A model generated the notes under the pieces. It saw nothing but the letters and a program-made list of their open reading frames with translations. It made no database searches and was not told the DNA's origin. From the NCBI RefSeq assembly GCF_000755145.1, contig NZ_CP009228.1, forward strand, positions 989,827-1,053,826: a DNA stretch of 64,000 bases. The letters run 5' to 3'. This document shows, piece after piece, positions 36,658 to 45,714 of this stretch (the stretch's first letter is position 1; each line of letters opens with the position of its first letter). The stretch comes from Treponema putidum (GTDB taxonomy: Bacteria > Spirochaetota > Spirochaetia > Treponematales > Treponemataceae). The position numbers and the translations under genes were made by a program.

Positions 36658-38135
36658 TTTTGCTCTCCTCCGCTTTTAATTTTAAATATCAATCCTAAAA
36701 TTTGCAGTGAAATAATAGGAGCTAAAGCTACGGCGGCTATAATTCCAAAGCCGTCTATTAAAACATTCGCTGTCGGCGTAGAATCGGCAAGCCCCTGTGC
36801 AAGGGATAAAACAAATGTTGCCGTCATTGGACCTGACGCGACGCCTCCGGCATCAAAGGCTATACTTACAAAAAGATCCGGAACGATGATTGATAATAAA
36901 AGCGAAACTATATATCCGGGAAGTAAGATATGCCATAGCTGAAATGCCGGCTCTATAATTCTAAGTAAAGAAAGCATTACTGCAAAACTGACTCCTATAC
37001 ATAAAAATATTAAAACTATTTTGCGCGGAATATGGCCGCTTGTTACATTTTCTATTTGTACCGTCAAAACATATACGGCAGGTTCGGCCAAAATAGAAAC
37101 AATACCTATCAGGGCTCCGATAAAAAGAATTAAAGGCCGTGTTCCTATTTCTCCCAATCGGCTTCCCATCGCTATTCCGACATCTAAAAAGCCCGATTTT
37201 GCTCCCCACATAAATAGAAATAAGCCTATCAATGTAATTATAAGACCTTTAATAATGGGAATTAAATCCTTGACCCGCAACTTAATGCTTATAAAGTTTG
37301 TAATTAAAAATATTACGGTCAAGGGTAAAAGAGACATAATACATTCATAAAGTACCGGTAAAAAATGTTCAGCAAAGGGATAAAATATTTGTGCATGTAC
37401 ATCTAAATTGAATACAAAATCATCGGCGGATATTTCTTTTGTTTTTCCTAATACGCTTAAAGCCAATACCGCTAAGATTGCTCCGGCAGATGCCATACCT
37501 ACAAGACCGAAAGCATCCCGCTCGGAAGCAGCCGAATCTTTTTTCATCTCGGAAACACCTGCAGCCAAGGCCAAAATAAACGGAACGGTTATAGCACCTG
37601 TCGTAGTTCCGGAAGAATCGAAGGCAATTGAAATAAACTCTGCCGAAGAAAATAATGCAAGTAAAAATATAATGCCGTATGAAACTGCAAAAACAATTTT
37701 TTGCGAAATATTGAATACCGTTCGCAATATACCGAAAACCACAAAGGCTGCAACACCGACAGAAACGACTACAATGAGCCTTAAAGCCGGAATACCGCTT
37801 TTTGTTACCGTATTTACCTGACTTGCTAAAATCTGTAAATCAGGTTCTGCAATTGAAATTAAAAAGCCGAGGGCAAAGCCTCCTAAAATCAAAATAAAAA
37901 TTTTATTCCGCTTTGTAATTTCTTTTCCCATCTGTAAACCGATTTTTGTAACGCTAATTTCGATTCCAAACAGAAATAAAGCAAGGCCTAATATTATGCA
38001 TACACTTCCGATTAAAAATCTAATAAAGACTTGATAATCGATATGAATAAATGCAAAATTAAGAACAGTAGTCAAGATAACAATCGGTAAAACCGACATT
38101 AAGACTTCTTTAAATTTATCTGTTAGAATATTCAT
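36654..38135 (-). CDS. DUF1538 membrane protein with internal duplication
   Basis: 493 residues, about 12-14 helices, in two similar halves. Matching motifs are LISIAEPDLQILASQVNTVTKSGIPA with VSILAEPAVYVLTVQIENVTSGHIPR, and ISIAFDSSGTTTGAITVPFILALAAG with VSIAFDAGGVASGPMTATFVLSLAQG. Conserved AEP and AFD-x-x-G segments inside membrane regions look like a transport site with pseudo-twofold symmetry. No characterised function is known to me. It is translationally coupled to a P-II-like protein, so a nucleotide- or metabolite-gated transporter is the best guess. It follows recQ by 23 bases. Confidence 0.85.
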   Translation of the reverse strand: MNILTDKFKEVLMSVLPIVILTTVLNFAFIHIDYQVFIRFLIGSVCIILGLALFLFGIEISVTKIGLQMGKEITKRNKIFILILGGFALGFLISIAEPDLQILASQVNTVTKSGIPALRLIVVVSVGVAAFVVFGILRTVFNISQKIVFAVSYGIIFLLALFSSAEFISIAFDSSGTTTGAITVPFILALAAGVSEMKKDSAASERDAFGLVGMASAGAILAVLALSVLGKTKEISADDFVFNLDVHAQIFYPFAEHFLPVLYECIMSLLPLTVIFLITNFISIKLRVKDLIPIIKGLIITLIGLFLFMWGAKSGFLDVGIAMGSRLGEIGTRPLILFIGALIGIVSILAEPAVYVLTVQIENVTSGHIPRKIVLIFLCIGVSFAVMLSLLRIIEPAFQLWHILLPGYIVSLLLSIIVPDLFVSIAFDAGGVASGPMTATFVLSLAQGLADSTPTANVLIDGFGIIAAVALAPIISLQILGLIFKIKSGGEQK

Positions 38136-38158
38136 ATTTTAAAACCTTAATATCCTTA

Positions 38159-40033
38159 TCATTTTTTATTAGAGGCAATAAGCTTGATAATCAGCTCTCC
38201 ATATTTATCTTTTTTTGCTTTCCCTATTCCAAAAACACCATCCAGCTCTGCAATGGTTGCCGGTTTTTTAAGCCCTAAGTCTAAGATGGTTTTATCTGAA
38301 AAAATAATATAAGCCGGAACCCTTGCTTCTTCTGCAAGTTCTCTTCGTTTTTGTTTTAATGCATTGACTATTGCCTCACCGCTGGCATCTAATTTGCTTT
38401 CAGATATTTGAGGTTTCGGCTTTTGTTTTGCTTCCTTTTTTATGGAATTTTCTTTTCCGTGATTAAAGGGGAGCAAAATACTTGTTCCGGCTTGAAGTTC
38501 TTTTTTTGCTTTTTGAGTAAGAGACAATACCGAGTAGTCTTCATCTTTTATAAGATAATCTTCGGTCAATAAAACACGGACAAGGGCAAACCAGCCTTCT
38601 CGGTTAAATTCCGTGCCGATTCCCCAGACTGAAAGGTCATTGTGTTTGTTTTCAAGTATACGTTTTTGCTTTGAGCCTAAAAGAACATCGATTATATAGC
38701 TGGCACCGAATCGGCATCCTGTTCTGACTACACAGGATAAAAATTTCTGAACAGGGACGGTTAGGTCGATTTTTTCTATTTTTTCGCGTGAGCAAAAATC
38801 ACAGCAAGGTGCATCGCCCTGTATTTCTTTTAATTTTTCTTCAGAAATATTTTCTCCGAAATATTTTAAAAGCATTCTGCGCCGGCAGCTATTTGCTTGG
38901 GCATAATTACTGATAGCGGAAAGCATTGCTTCAGCCTTTTTGACCTCGTCAGGAGATTTATCCTGCATCAAGAATTTAAGTTTAAAAATGTCGGCAGCGG
39001 AAAAAAGCAAAAGAGCATGAGCCGGATTTCCATCTCGGCCTGCTCTGCCTATTTCCTGATAATATTGTTCAATGCTTTTGGGCAAATCAAAATGAATAAC
39101 AAACCTTACATTGGGTTTATTTATTCCCATCCCAAAGGCCACGGTTGCTACAATTATTTCAATATCATCATTGATAAAATCGTTTTGCGTTTTTTGCCTG
39201 AGCTCATCGGATAGGCCTGCATGGTAGGGCTTTGCATTATACCCTAAAACAGATAATTGCACCGACAGGGTATCTGCCTGTTTACGGGAAAAACAGTAAA
39301 TAATTCCGCTTTCTCCCTTATGTTCTTTTAGAAACTCTGAGGCTTGTTCAAAGGGCTTTTGTTTTTCTTTAACTTCCAAGAAAATATTTTTGCGGTTAAA
39401 ACCGGCAATAAATTCCTTCGGCGTTTTGAGCTTTAGCATTTTTTTTATGTCAGAGCGTACTTTTTCAGTTGCTGTTGCCGTTATGGCAAGACAGACCGAT
39501 TCTTTTAAGAGTTTGCGTATTTCAGCCAGTTGCCTGTATTCCGGCCTAAAATCATGTCCCCATTCCGAAATGCAGTGAGCCTCATCTATCGTAAGACAAT
39601 CCACTTTTATTGAAGAAAGAAGCTCTTTGCATCGTTCACTGACCAGAGTCTCAGGAGCAGCATAGAGGATTTTTACCTCTCCGTTTTTAATGCGGCGTAT
39701 GTTATCGGTATATTTTTCCCAATCCAAAGAGCTGTTTAAGGCAACCGCTTCGACGCCGATAGTTTCCAAACCGCAAATTTGGTCGTGCATGAGAGAGATA
39801 AGGGGCGAAACTACTATGGTTACCCCTTCAAAAATGAGAGCCGGAATCTGATAGCATAGAGATTTTCCCCCGCCTGTAGGCATTACTGCCAGAACATCTT
39901 TTTTTTGTAGAAGGCTATCTATTATTTCCTTTTGAAACGGTCTGAATTCATCATACCCGAAGACTTGCTTTAAAATGCTTTCGGGTGAGGTGAGTATTTT
40001 TTTATTGTCAGAACCTTTTGATCCGTGCGTCAT
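38159..40033 (-). CDS. recQ: ATP-dependent DNA helicase RecQ
   Basis: 624 residues. Helicase motifs: FRPFQKEIIDSLL, Walker A MPTGGGKSLCYQIPAL, DEAH box TIDEAHCISEWGHDFRPEY, VATVAFGMGINKPNVRFVIHFDLPKSIEQYYQEIGRAGRDG. The zinc-binding subdomain has CRRRMLLKYFGE ... CCDFC. An RQC domain and a C-terminal HRDC domain (EAIVNALKQKRRELAEEARVPAYIIFSDKTILDLG) follow. RecQ unwinds 3'-5' in recombination and fork repair. It is divergent from the CRISPR locus and heads the recQ-DUF1538-PII-CorC-CorC run. Confidence 0.95.
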   Translation of the reverse strand: MTHGSKGSDNKKILTSPESILKQVFGYDEFRPFQKEIIDSLLQKKDVLAVMPTGGGKSLCYQIPALIFEGVTIVVSPLISLMHDQICGLETIGVEAVALNSSLDWEKYTDNIRRIKNGEVKILYAAPETLVSERCKELLSSIKVDCLTIDEAHCISEWGHDFRPEYRQLAEIRKLLKESVCLAITATATEKVRSDIKKMLKLKTPKEFIAGFNRKNIFLEVKEKQKPFEQASEFLKEHKGESGIIYCFSRKQADTLSVQLSVLGYNAKPYHAGLSDELRQKTQNDFINDDIEIIVATVAFGMGINKPNVRFVIHFDLPKSIEQYYQEIGRAGRDGNPAHALLLFSAADIFKLKFLMQDKSPDEVKKAEAMLSAISNYAQANSCRRRMLLKYFGENISEEKLKEIQGDAPCCDFCSREKIEKIDLTVPVQKFLSCVVRTGCRFGASYIIDVLLGSKQKRILENKHNDLSVWGIGTEFNREGWFALVRVLLTEDYLIKDEDYSVLSLTQKAKKELQAGTSILLPFNHGKENSIKKEAKQKPKPQISESKLDASGEAIVNALKQKRRELAEEARVPAYIIFSDKTILDLGLKKPATIAELDGVFGIGKAKKDKYGELIIKLIASNKK

Positions 40034-40144
40034 ATATGGCTGTTATTATACCCTAAAACGGCAAATTAAGCAAGCATCAAGCGAACAGTTATGGGAAGTA
40101 GATAGTGTACTATCCGGATGCTCAAATTAATTCAATATAAATTC

Positions 40145-40173
40145 TGGACAGCTATGAAAAAATAAGTTATAAT
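40145..40173 (+). promoter_or_regulatory. probable cas9 operon promoter
   Basis: TGGACA at 40145-40150 and TATAAT at 40168-40173, spacer exactly 17. It is the best plus-strand promoter upstream of cas9 that I find and lies 175 bases before the ATG, on the far side of the tracrRNA gene, so the mRNA leader would run antisense through that gene. Confidence 0.6.
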
Positions 40174-40187
40174 TTTGAGTAATCAAT

Positions 40188-40215
40188 AAAAAAAGGCTTA
40201 ACAATGTTAAGCCTT
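40188..40215 (-). terminator. tracrRNA rho-independent terminator
   Basis: On the minus strand AAGGCTTAA at 40215-40207 pairs with TTAAGCCTT at 40201-40193 around a five-base loop, and runs into seven T at 40194-40188. A perfect nine-base-pair hairpin with T run. Confidence 0.9.
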
Positions 40216-40309
40216 GATGCTCCACAATGAGCAGTCCCAAAAAGGGACGATTTTGATAAATTCTTATTTGAACTCGTAGTGTAACTTAAGATGGATCTTA
40301 AGTGTATAT
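40188..40309 (-). ncRNA. tracrRNA of the type II-A CRISPR system
   Basis: About 120 nt on the minus strand. The anti-repeat (40303-40266) is complementary to the 36-bp CRISPR repeat over nearly its full length, with a two-base bulge and a few mismatches; the perfect core covers the TAGTGTAA and TTAAGATGGATCT parts. Then follow an AT-rich linker, a hairpin GTCCC/GGGAC (40248-40234), a second small hairpin GCTC/GAGC (40232-40219) and the terminator stem. It pairs with pre-crRNA for RNase III cutting and holds Cas9. The 5' end is inferred from the promoter, seven bases after the -10. Confidence 0.9.
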
Positions 40310-40315
40310 GTCTCT

Positions 40316-40344
40316 ATTATAATACCTTTTAAAAGGATGGTCAA
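40316..40344 (-). promoter_or_regulatory. tracrRNA promoter
   Basis: Minus-strand TTGACC (plus 40339-40344) and TATAAT (plus 40316-40321), spacer 17. The -35 lies only three bases from the cas9 ATG and covers the cas9 ribosome-binding region, so tracrRNA initiation and cas9 translation share the same DNA. Confidence 0.8.
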
Positions 40345-40347
40345 GGT

Positions 40348-43300
40348 ATGAAAAAAGAAATTAAGGATTATTTTCTCGGATTGGATGTAGGAACCGGATC
40401 GGTGGGTTGGGCAGTTACTGATACTGACTATAAACTCTTAAAGGCTAATCATAAAGACCTTTGGGGAATGAGGTGTTTTGAGACGGCGGAAACTGCTGAA
40501 AAACGCAGGCTATTTCGGGGGGCGCGCCGCCGCATTGAAAGGAGGAGAAAAAGGATAAAGCTGCTTCAAGAACTTTTTTCCCAAGAAATTGCAAAAATAG
40601 ATGAAGATTTTTTCCAAAGAATGGAGGAAAGCCCTTTCTATGCAGAAGACAAGACTATATTACAAGAAAACACTCTTTTTAATGATAGAGATTTTACCGA
40701 TAAAACATACCATAAAGCCTATCCTACCATAAACCATCTGATAAAGGCTTGGATTGAAAACAAGGTAAAGCCGGATCCACGATTATTATATTTAGCCTGT
40801 CATAATATTATAAAAAAACGAGGACATTTTTTATTTGAAGGTGACTTTGATTCTGAAAATCAATTTGATACCTCTGTACAAGCTCTTTTTGAGTATCTGC
40901 GTGAGGATATGGAACTCGATATTGATGCCGATAGCAAAAAAATAAAAGAGATTTTAAAGGATAGCGCTTTAAAAAATTCCGATAAACAAAATCGGCTAAA
41001 TAAGCTTTTAGGGCTGAAATCTTCCGACAAGCAAAAAAAAGCTCTTACTAATTTAATATCCGGTAACAAGGCAAACTTTGCCGATCTTTATGATAATCCC
41101 GATTTAAAGGATGCAGAGAAAAATAGCATATCTTTTTCTAAAGACGATTTTGATGCTTTAAGCGATGAACTTGCTTCCGTTTTAGGAGATTCTTTTGAGC
41201 TTTTGTTAAGAGCAAAGGCTGTATATAATTGCTCGGTTCTTTCCAAAGTAATAGGAGATGAACAGTATCTTTCTTTTGCAAAGGTAAAAATATATGAAAA
41301 GCATAAAAATGATTTGACTAAACTAAAAGAAGTTGTAAAAAAATATTTTCCTATAGAATATCGAAATATATTCGGATATAAACAATCTGAAAATAATAAC
41401 TGTAATTATTCAAGATATGTAGGTGTGTGTAAAAGCGGAAGTAAAAAAAAGGTTATAAATAAAACTGCAAGTCAAGAAGATTTTTATAAGTTTTTAAAAG
41501 ATATTCTTTTAAAAAGAAGTGATGTGCCTGAAGCAAACGGAATATTAACAGAAATTGAAACAGGAACCTTTCTGCCGAAACAAATTTCCAAAAACAATGC
41601 AGAAATTCCTTATCAATTACGCAAAATAGAATTAGAAAAGATATTAACCAATGCGGAAAAGTTTTTTTCTTTTTTAAAACAAAAAGATGAAAACGGTTTA
41701 TCTCACAGTGAAAAGATTATAATGCTTTTAACATTTAAAATTCCGTATTATATAGGGCCTATAAATACTTCTCATAAACAGTATTTTCCTGATAGGTCAT
41801 GGGTAATAAAAAAAGAAAATGCTCCTCAAGAGAAGATAACTCCATGGAATTTTTTTGATCATATCGATAAGGAAAAAACAGCTGAAGCCTTTATTACAAG
41901 CAGAACCAATTTTTGCACATATTTAATAGGAGAATCTGTTTTACCTAAAAATTCTCTTTTATATTCCGAATATACAGTTTTAAATGAAATAAACAATTTA
42001 CAGATTATTATTGACGGAAAAAATATCTGCGATGTTAAACTAAAACAAAAAATATACGAAGAGTTATTTAAAAAATATAAAAAAGTTACACAAAAACAGA
42101 TTTCAACTTTTATTAAACACGAAGGTATTTGTAATAAAACGGATGAAGTAATTATTTTAGGTATTGATAAAGAATGTACATCTTCTTTAAAATCATACAT
42201 AGAACTTAAAAACATATTCGGAAAACAAGTGGATGAAATTTCGACAAAGAATATGCTTGAAGACATTATACGATGGGCTACTATCTATGATGAAGGAGAA
42301 GGTAAAACAATACTTAAAACAAAAATAAAAGCCGAATATGAAAAATATTATTCTGATGAACAGATCAAAAAAATTCTAAATCTTAAACTTTCAGGTTGGG
42401 GTCGTCTATCACGCAAGTTTCTTGAATCCATTACATCAGAAATACCCGGCTTTATCGAACCGGTAAATATAATAACGGCAATGCGTGAAACTCAAAATAA
42501 TTTAATGGAATTGCTGAGCAGTAAATTTAAATTTAACGAAAACATTAAAAAAATAAATTCCGGATTTGAGGATACCGATAAACGATTTTCATATAACAGT
42601 TTGGTAAAGCCTTTATTTTTATCGCCATCGGTAAAAAAAATGTTGTGGCAGACTCTTAAACTTGTAAAAGAAATATCGCATATTACCCAAGCTCCGCCTA
42701 AAAAAATATTCATCGAAATGGCAAAGGGTGCAGAACTTGAGCCTGCACGGACAAAAACAAGACTAAAAATTTTGCAGGACTTGTACAATAGCTGTAAAAA
42801 TGATGCGGATGCTTTTAGTTCCGAGATACAATATCTTTTAGGTAAAATAGAAAATGAAGATAATTTAAGGCTTCGCAGCGACAAACTTTATCTTTATTAC
42901 ACACAGCTTGGAAAGTGTATGTATTGCGGTAAACCGATTGAAATAGGGCATGTATTTGACACAAGCAAATATGATATAGACCATATTTATCCTCAATCTA
43001 AGATTAAAGATGATAGTATAAATAACCGAGTTTTGGTATGCAGCAGCTGCAATAAGAATAAGGAGGACAAATATCCTTTGAAGCCTGAAATTCAATTAAA
43101 ACAAAAAAAATTTTGGAATTTCTTACAAAGAAATAACTTTATAAGTATTGAAAAATTTAACCGATTAACAAGAACGACTCCAATCTCGGATGACGAAACG
43201 GCAAAATTCATTGCCCGGCAACTTGTAGAAACAAGACAGGCAACAAAGGTAGCTGCAAAAGTATTAGAAAAAATATTTCCTGAAACAAATATCGTTTACT

Positions 43301-44535
43301 CTAAGGCTGAAACCGTATCAATGTTTAGAAATAAATTCGATATTATAAAATGCAGAGAAATAAACGATTTTCATCATGCACATGACGCATATTTAAATAT
43401 TGTTGTCGGAAATGTTTATAATACTAAATTTACAAATAATCCTTGGAATTTTATAAAAGAAAAAAGAGATAATCCTAAAATTGGCGATACGTACAATTAT
43501 TATAAGGTTTTTGATTATGATGTAAAAAGAAATAATATCACAGCATGGGAAAAAGAAAAAACAATTATTACTGTGAAGACTATGCTTAAAAGGAATACCC
43601 CTATTTATACACGCCAAGCTGCCTGCAAAAAGGGAGAACTCTTTAATCAAACCATTATGAAAAAAGGATTGGGCCAACATCCTCTAAAAAAAGAATGTCC
43701 TTTTTCTAATATTTCAAAATATGGGGGCTATAATAAAGTTTCTGCTGCATATTATACTTTTATAGAATATGAAGAAAAAGGAAATAAGATACGAAGCTTA
43801 GAAACTATCCCTCTATATTTGGAAAAGGACATTCAAAAAAGTCAAGATGGATTAAAGGGTTACTTAACAGACCAGCTAGGAAAAAAAGAAATTAAGATTT
43901 TGGTTCCCAAAATAAAAATCAACTCCCTTTTAAAAATTAACGGCTTCCCTTGCCACATAACAGGAAAAACAGGAGCTTCCTTTGTTCTAAGGCCTGCTGT
44001 TCAATTTTGCTGTTCAAATGATGAAGTTCTTTATTTTAAAAAAATTATAAGATTCAATGAAATAAGAAGTCAAAGAGAGAAGATGGGAAAAACAATTTCT
44101 CCTTATGAAGACTTATCCTTTAGATCTTATATCAAAGAAAATTTATGCAAAAAGACAAAAAATGATGAAATAGGAGAAAAGGAGTTTTATGGCTTTCTTC
44201 AAAAGAAGAATTTAGAAATCTATGATATGCTTTTAATAAAACATAAGGATACTATTTATAGTAAAAGGCCGAATTCTACAACTCTTGATATGTTAATCAA
44301 AGGAAGATATGAGTTTATAAATTTAAAGCCTGAAGATCAAATTAGAGTTATGCTGGAAATTCTAAAATTGTTTTGTACTACTAGAGAGGTAATAGATTTA
44401 GGATTAATCAAAGGTAAATCTGAGGCCGGGGTCACAACATTAGGAAAAAAAATCTCAAACCTTGATAGCTGCATTTTAATTTACCAATCAATAACAGGCA
44501 TTTTTGAAAAAAGGATTGATTTGTTAAAGATATGA
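40348..44535 (+). CDS. cas9: CRISPR endonuclease Cas9 (type II-A)
   Basis: 1395 residues. It cuts crRNA-guided DNA targets. RuvC-I is LGLDVGTGSVGWAV with Asp13; the arginine-rich bridge helix RRLFRGARRRIERRRKRIKLLQ follows at about 55-75; RuvC-II is IFIEMAKG with Glu790; the HNH domain has a CMYCGKPIE ... SKYDIDHIYPQSKIKDDS ... CSSCNKNK with His879 and two CxxC pairs; RuvC-III is HHAHDAYLN with His1010 and Asp1013. A PAM-interacting domain ends the protein. All catalytic residues are present, so it should be active. The stop overlaps the cas1 ATG (ATGA). AAGG lies before the ATG. Length and sequence character agree with the Cas9 of T. denticola. Confidence 0.98.
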   Translation: MKKEIKDYFLGLDVGTGSVGWAVTDTDYKLLKANHKDLWGMRCFETAETAEKRRLFRGARRRIERRRKRIKLLQELFSQEIAKIDEDFFQRMEESPFYAEDKTILQENTLFNDRDFTDKTYHKAYPTINHLIKAWIENKVKPDPRLLYLACHNIIKKRGHFLFEGDFDSENQFDTSVQALFEYLREDMELDIDADSKKIKEILKDSALKNSDKQNRLNKLLGLKSSDKQKKALTNLISGNKANFADLYDNPDLKDAEKNSISFSKDDFDALSDELASVLGDSFELLLRAKAVYNCSVLSKVIGDEQYLSFAKVKIYEKHKNDLTKLKEVVKKYFPIEYRNIFGYKQSENNNCNYSRYVGVCKSGSKKKVINKTASQEDFYKFLKDILLKRSDVPEANGILTEIETGTFLPKQISKNNAEIPYQLRKIELEKILTNAEKFFSFLKQKDENGLSHSEKIIMLLTFKIPYYIGPINTSHKQYFPDRSWVIKKENAPQEKITPWNFFDHIDKEKTAEAFITSRTNFCTYLIGESVLPKNSLLYSEYTVLNEINNLQIIIDGKNICDVKLKQKIYEELFKKYKKVTQKQISTFIKHEGICNKTDEVIILGIDKECTSSLKSYIELKNIFGKQVDEISTKNMLEDIIRWATIYDEGEGKTILKTKIKAEYEKYYSDEQIKKILNLKLSGWGRLSRKFLESITSEIPGFIEPVNIITAMRETQNNLMELLSSKFKFNENIKKINSGFEDTDKRFSYNSLVKPLFLSPSVKKMLWQTLKLVKEISHITQAPPKKIFIEMAKGAELEPARTKTRLKILQDLYNSCKNDADAFSSEIQYLLGKIENEDNLRLRSDKLYLYYTQLGKCMYCGKPIEIGHVFDTSKYDIDHIYPQSKIKDDSINNRVLVCSSCNKNKEDKYPLKPEIQLKQKKFWNFLQRNNFISIEKFNRLTRTTPISDDETAKFIARQLVETRQATKVAAKVLEKIFPETNIVYSKAETVSMFRNKFDIIKCREINDFHHAHDAYLNIVVGNVYNTKFTNNPWNFIKEKRDNPKIGDTYNYYKVFDYDVKRNNITAWEKEKTIITVKTMLKRNTPIYTRQAACKKGELFNQTIMKKGLGQHPLKKECPFSNISKYGGYNKVSAAYYTFIEYEEKGNKIRSLETIPLYLEKDIQKSQDGLKGYLTDQLGKKEIKILVPKIKINSLLKINGFPCHITGKTGASFVLRPAVQFCCSNDEVLYFKKIIRFNEIRSQREKMGKTISPYEDLSFRSYIKENLCKKTKNDEIGEKEFYGFLQKKNLEIYDMLLIKHKDTIYSKRPNSTTLDMLIKGRYEFINLKPEDQIRVMLEILKLFCTTREVIDLGLIKGKSEAGVTTLGKKISNLDSCILIYQSITGIFEKRIDLLKI

Positions 44536-45404
44536 GTTGGAGAACCGTTGTTATTTCAAATAGGGCAAAGCTGGATTTACACTTAAATCATCTCGTAGTT
44601 AGAGGTGAGAAAACCCACAAAGTTTTTATAGAAGAAATTTCAGTTTTAATCATTGAAACAACAGCGGTTTCTATAACTGCAGCCTTATTAAACGAGCTTA
44701 TAAAACAAAAGGTTAAAATAATTTTTTGTGACGAAAAACGGAATCCGGCTTCTGAATTGATAGGATATTACGGCAGCCATGATACAAGTGAAAAAATCAG
44801 ACTTCAAATAAAATGGGATAAGAATATCAAACAGCTTGTATGGACTGAGGTCGTAACGGAAAAAATAAGGCAGCAAAAATACCTCTTAGAAAAACTGAAT
44901 CTTCCGCAAGCAAATTTACTGGCTGAGTATATTATAAATATAGACATTAACGATAAAACAAATAAGGAAGCCCATGCTGCAAAAGTATATTTTGCAGCAC
45001 TTTTTGGGGCAGGATTTTCCAGAAGTTTGGATATTCCTATAAATGCAGCTTTAAATTACGGATATAGCATCTTACTTTCTGCATTTAATCGTGAAATAAC
45101 AGCAAACGGTTATATTACACAACTAGGAATTTTTCATGATAATATGTTTAATCCTTTTAACCTAGGTTCAGATCTTATGGAACCTTTTAGACCATTGGTC
45201 GATGCAGAAGTTTTCAAACTTAATCCTCAAAAATTTGAACATGAAGAAAAACTAAGAATGGTGGATGTTATGAACAAAAAAGTGTTTATAAATAATAAAG
45301 AGCATTATCTAAATAAAGCTATAGAAATTTTTGTACACAGTATTTTTGATGCTCTAAATGAAAAGGATATTTCACAAATTAAATTTTACCGCAATGAGTT
45401 ATAG
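44532..45404 (+). CDS. cas1: CRISPR integrase Cas1 (type II)
   Basis: 290 residues. With Cas2 it inserts new spacers at the leader end of the array. The metal-binding set is visible: KEAHAAKVYFAALFG (Glu), GIFHDNMFNPFNLGSDLMEPFRPLVD (His and Asp/Glu), within the usual alpha-helical C-terminal domain. The N-terminal beta domain starts MSWRTVVISNRAKLDLHLNHLVV. Overlaps cas9 by four bases and cas2 by eleven. Confidence 0.97.
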   Translation: MSWRTVVISNRAKLDLHLNHLVVRGEKTHKVFIEEISVLIIETTAVSITAALLNELIKQKVKIIFCDEKRNPASELIGYYGSHDTSEKIRLQIKWDKNIKQLVWTEVVTEKIRQQKYLLEKLNLPQANLLAEYIINIDINDKTNKEAHAAKVYFAALFGAGFSRSLDIPINAALNYGYSILLSAFNREITANGYITQLGIFHDNMFNPFNLGSDLMEPFRPLVDAEVFKLNPQKFEHEEKLRMVDVMNKKVFINNKEHYLNKAIEIFVHSIFDALNEKDISQIKFYRNEL

Positions 45405-45714
45405 ATTTATGAGAGTTATCGTTTTTTTTGATTTACCCGTAATAACACCTGAAAATAGACATAATTATTCGGTTTTTAGAAAATACCTAATTAAATCAGG
45501 CTTTATTATGCAGCAAAAGTCGGTTTATTCAAAATTGGTTTTAAATCTTACAAATAGAGACTCTATTGTAAAAAGTATAGAGAATAATAAACCTCCCGAA
45601 GGTTTGGTTGAAGTATTAACCGTTACTGAAAAACAATATGCAAGAATGGAAATCATTATTGGAGAGTCTAAAACGGAATATCTAAATACTGATGAAAGGC
45701 TTGTTGTCCTATGA
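45394..45714 (+). CDS. cas2: CRISPR-associated protein Cas2
   Basis: 106 residues from the ATG at 45394, chosen because MSYRFMRVIVFFDLPVITPENRHNYSVFRKYLIKSGF lines up with the start of other type II-A Cas2 proteins; the open frame extends 36 bases upstream inside cas1. It is the dimeric core of the Cas1-Cas2 integration complex. The C-terminus DERLVVL matches the family. Its TGA overlaps the csn2 ATG. Confidence 0.96.
   Translation: MSYRFMRVIVFFDLPVITPENRHNYSVFRKYLIKSGFIMQQKSVYSKLVLNLTNRDSIVKSIENNKPPEGLVEVLTVTEKQYARMEIIIGESKTEYLNTDERLVVL

Noticed and set aside
40266-40303. Repeat-like sequence upstream of cas9 as a stray CRISPR repeat
   Set aside because: It is the complement of the tracrRNA anti-repeat: it has a minus-strand promoter, hairpins and terminator in the right order.
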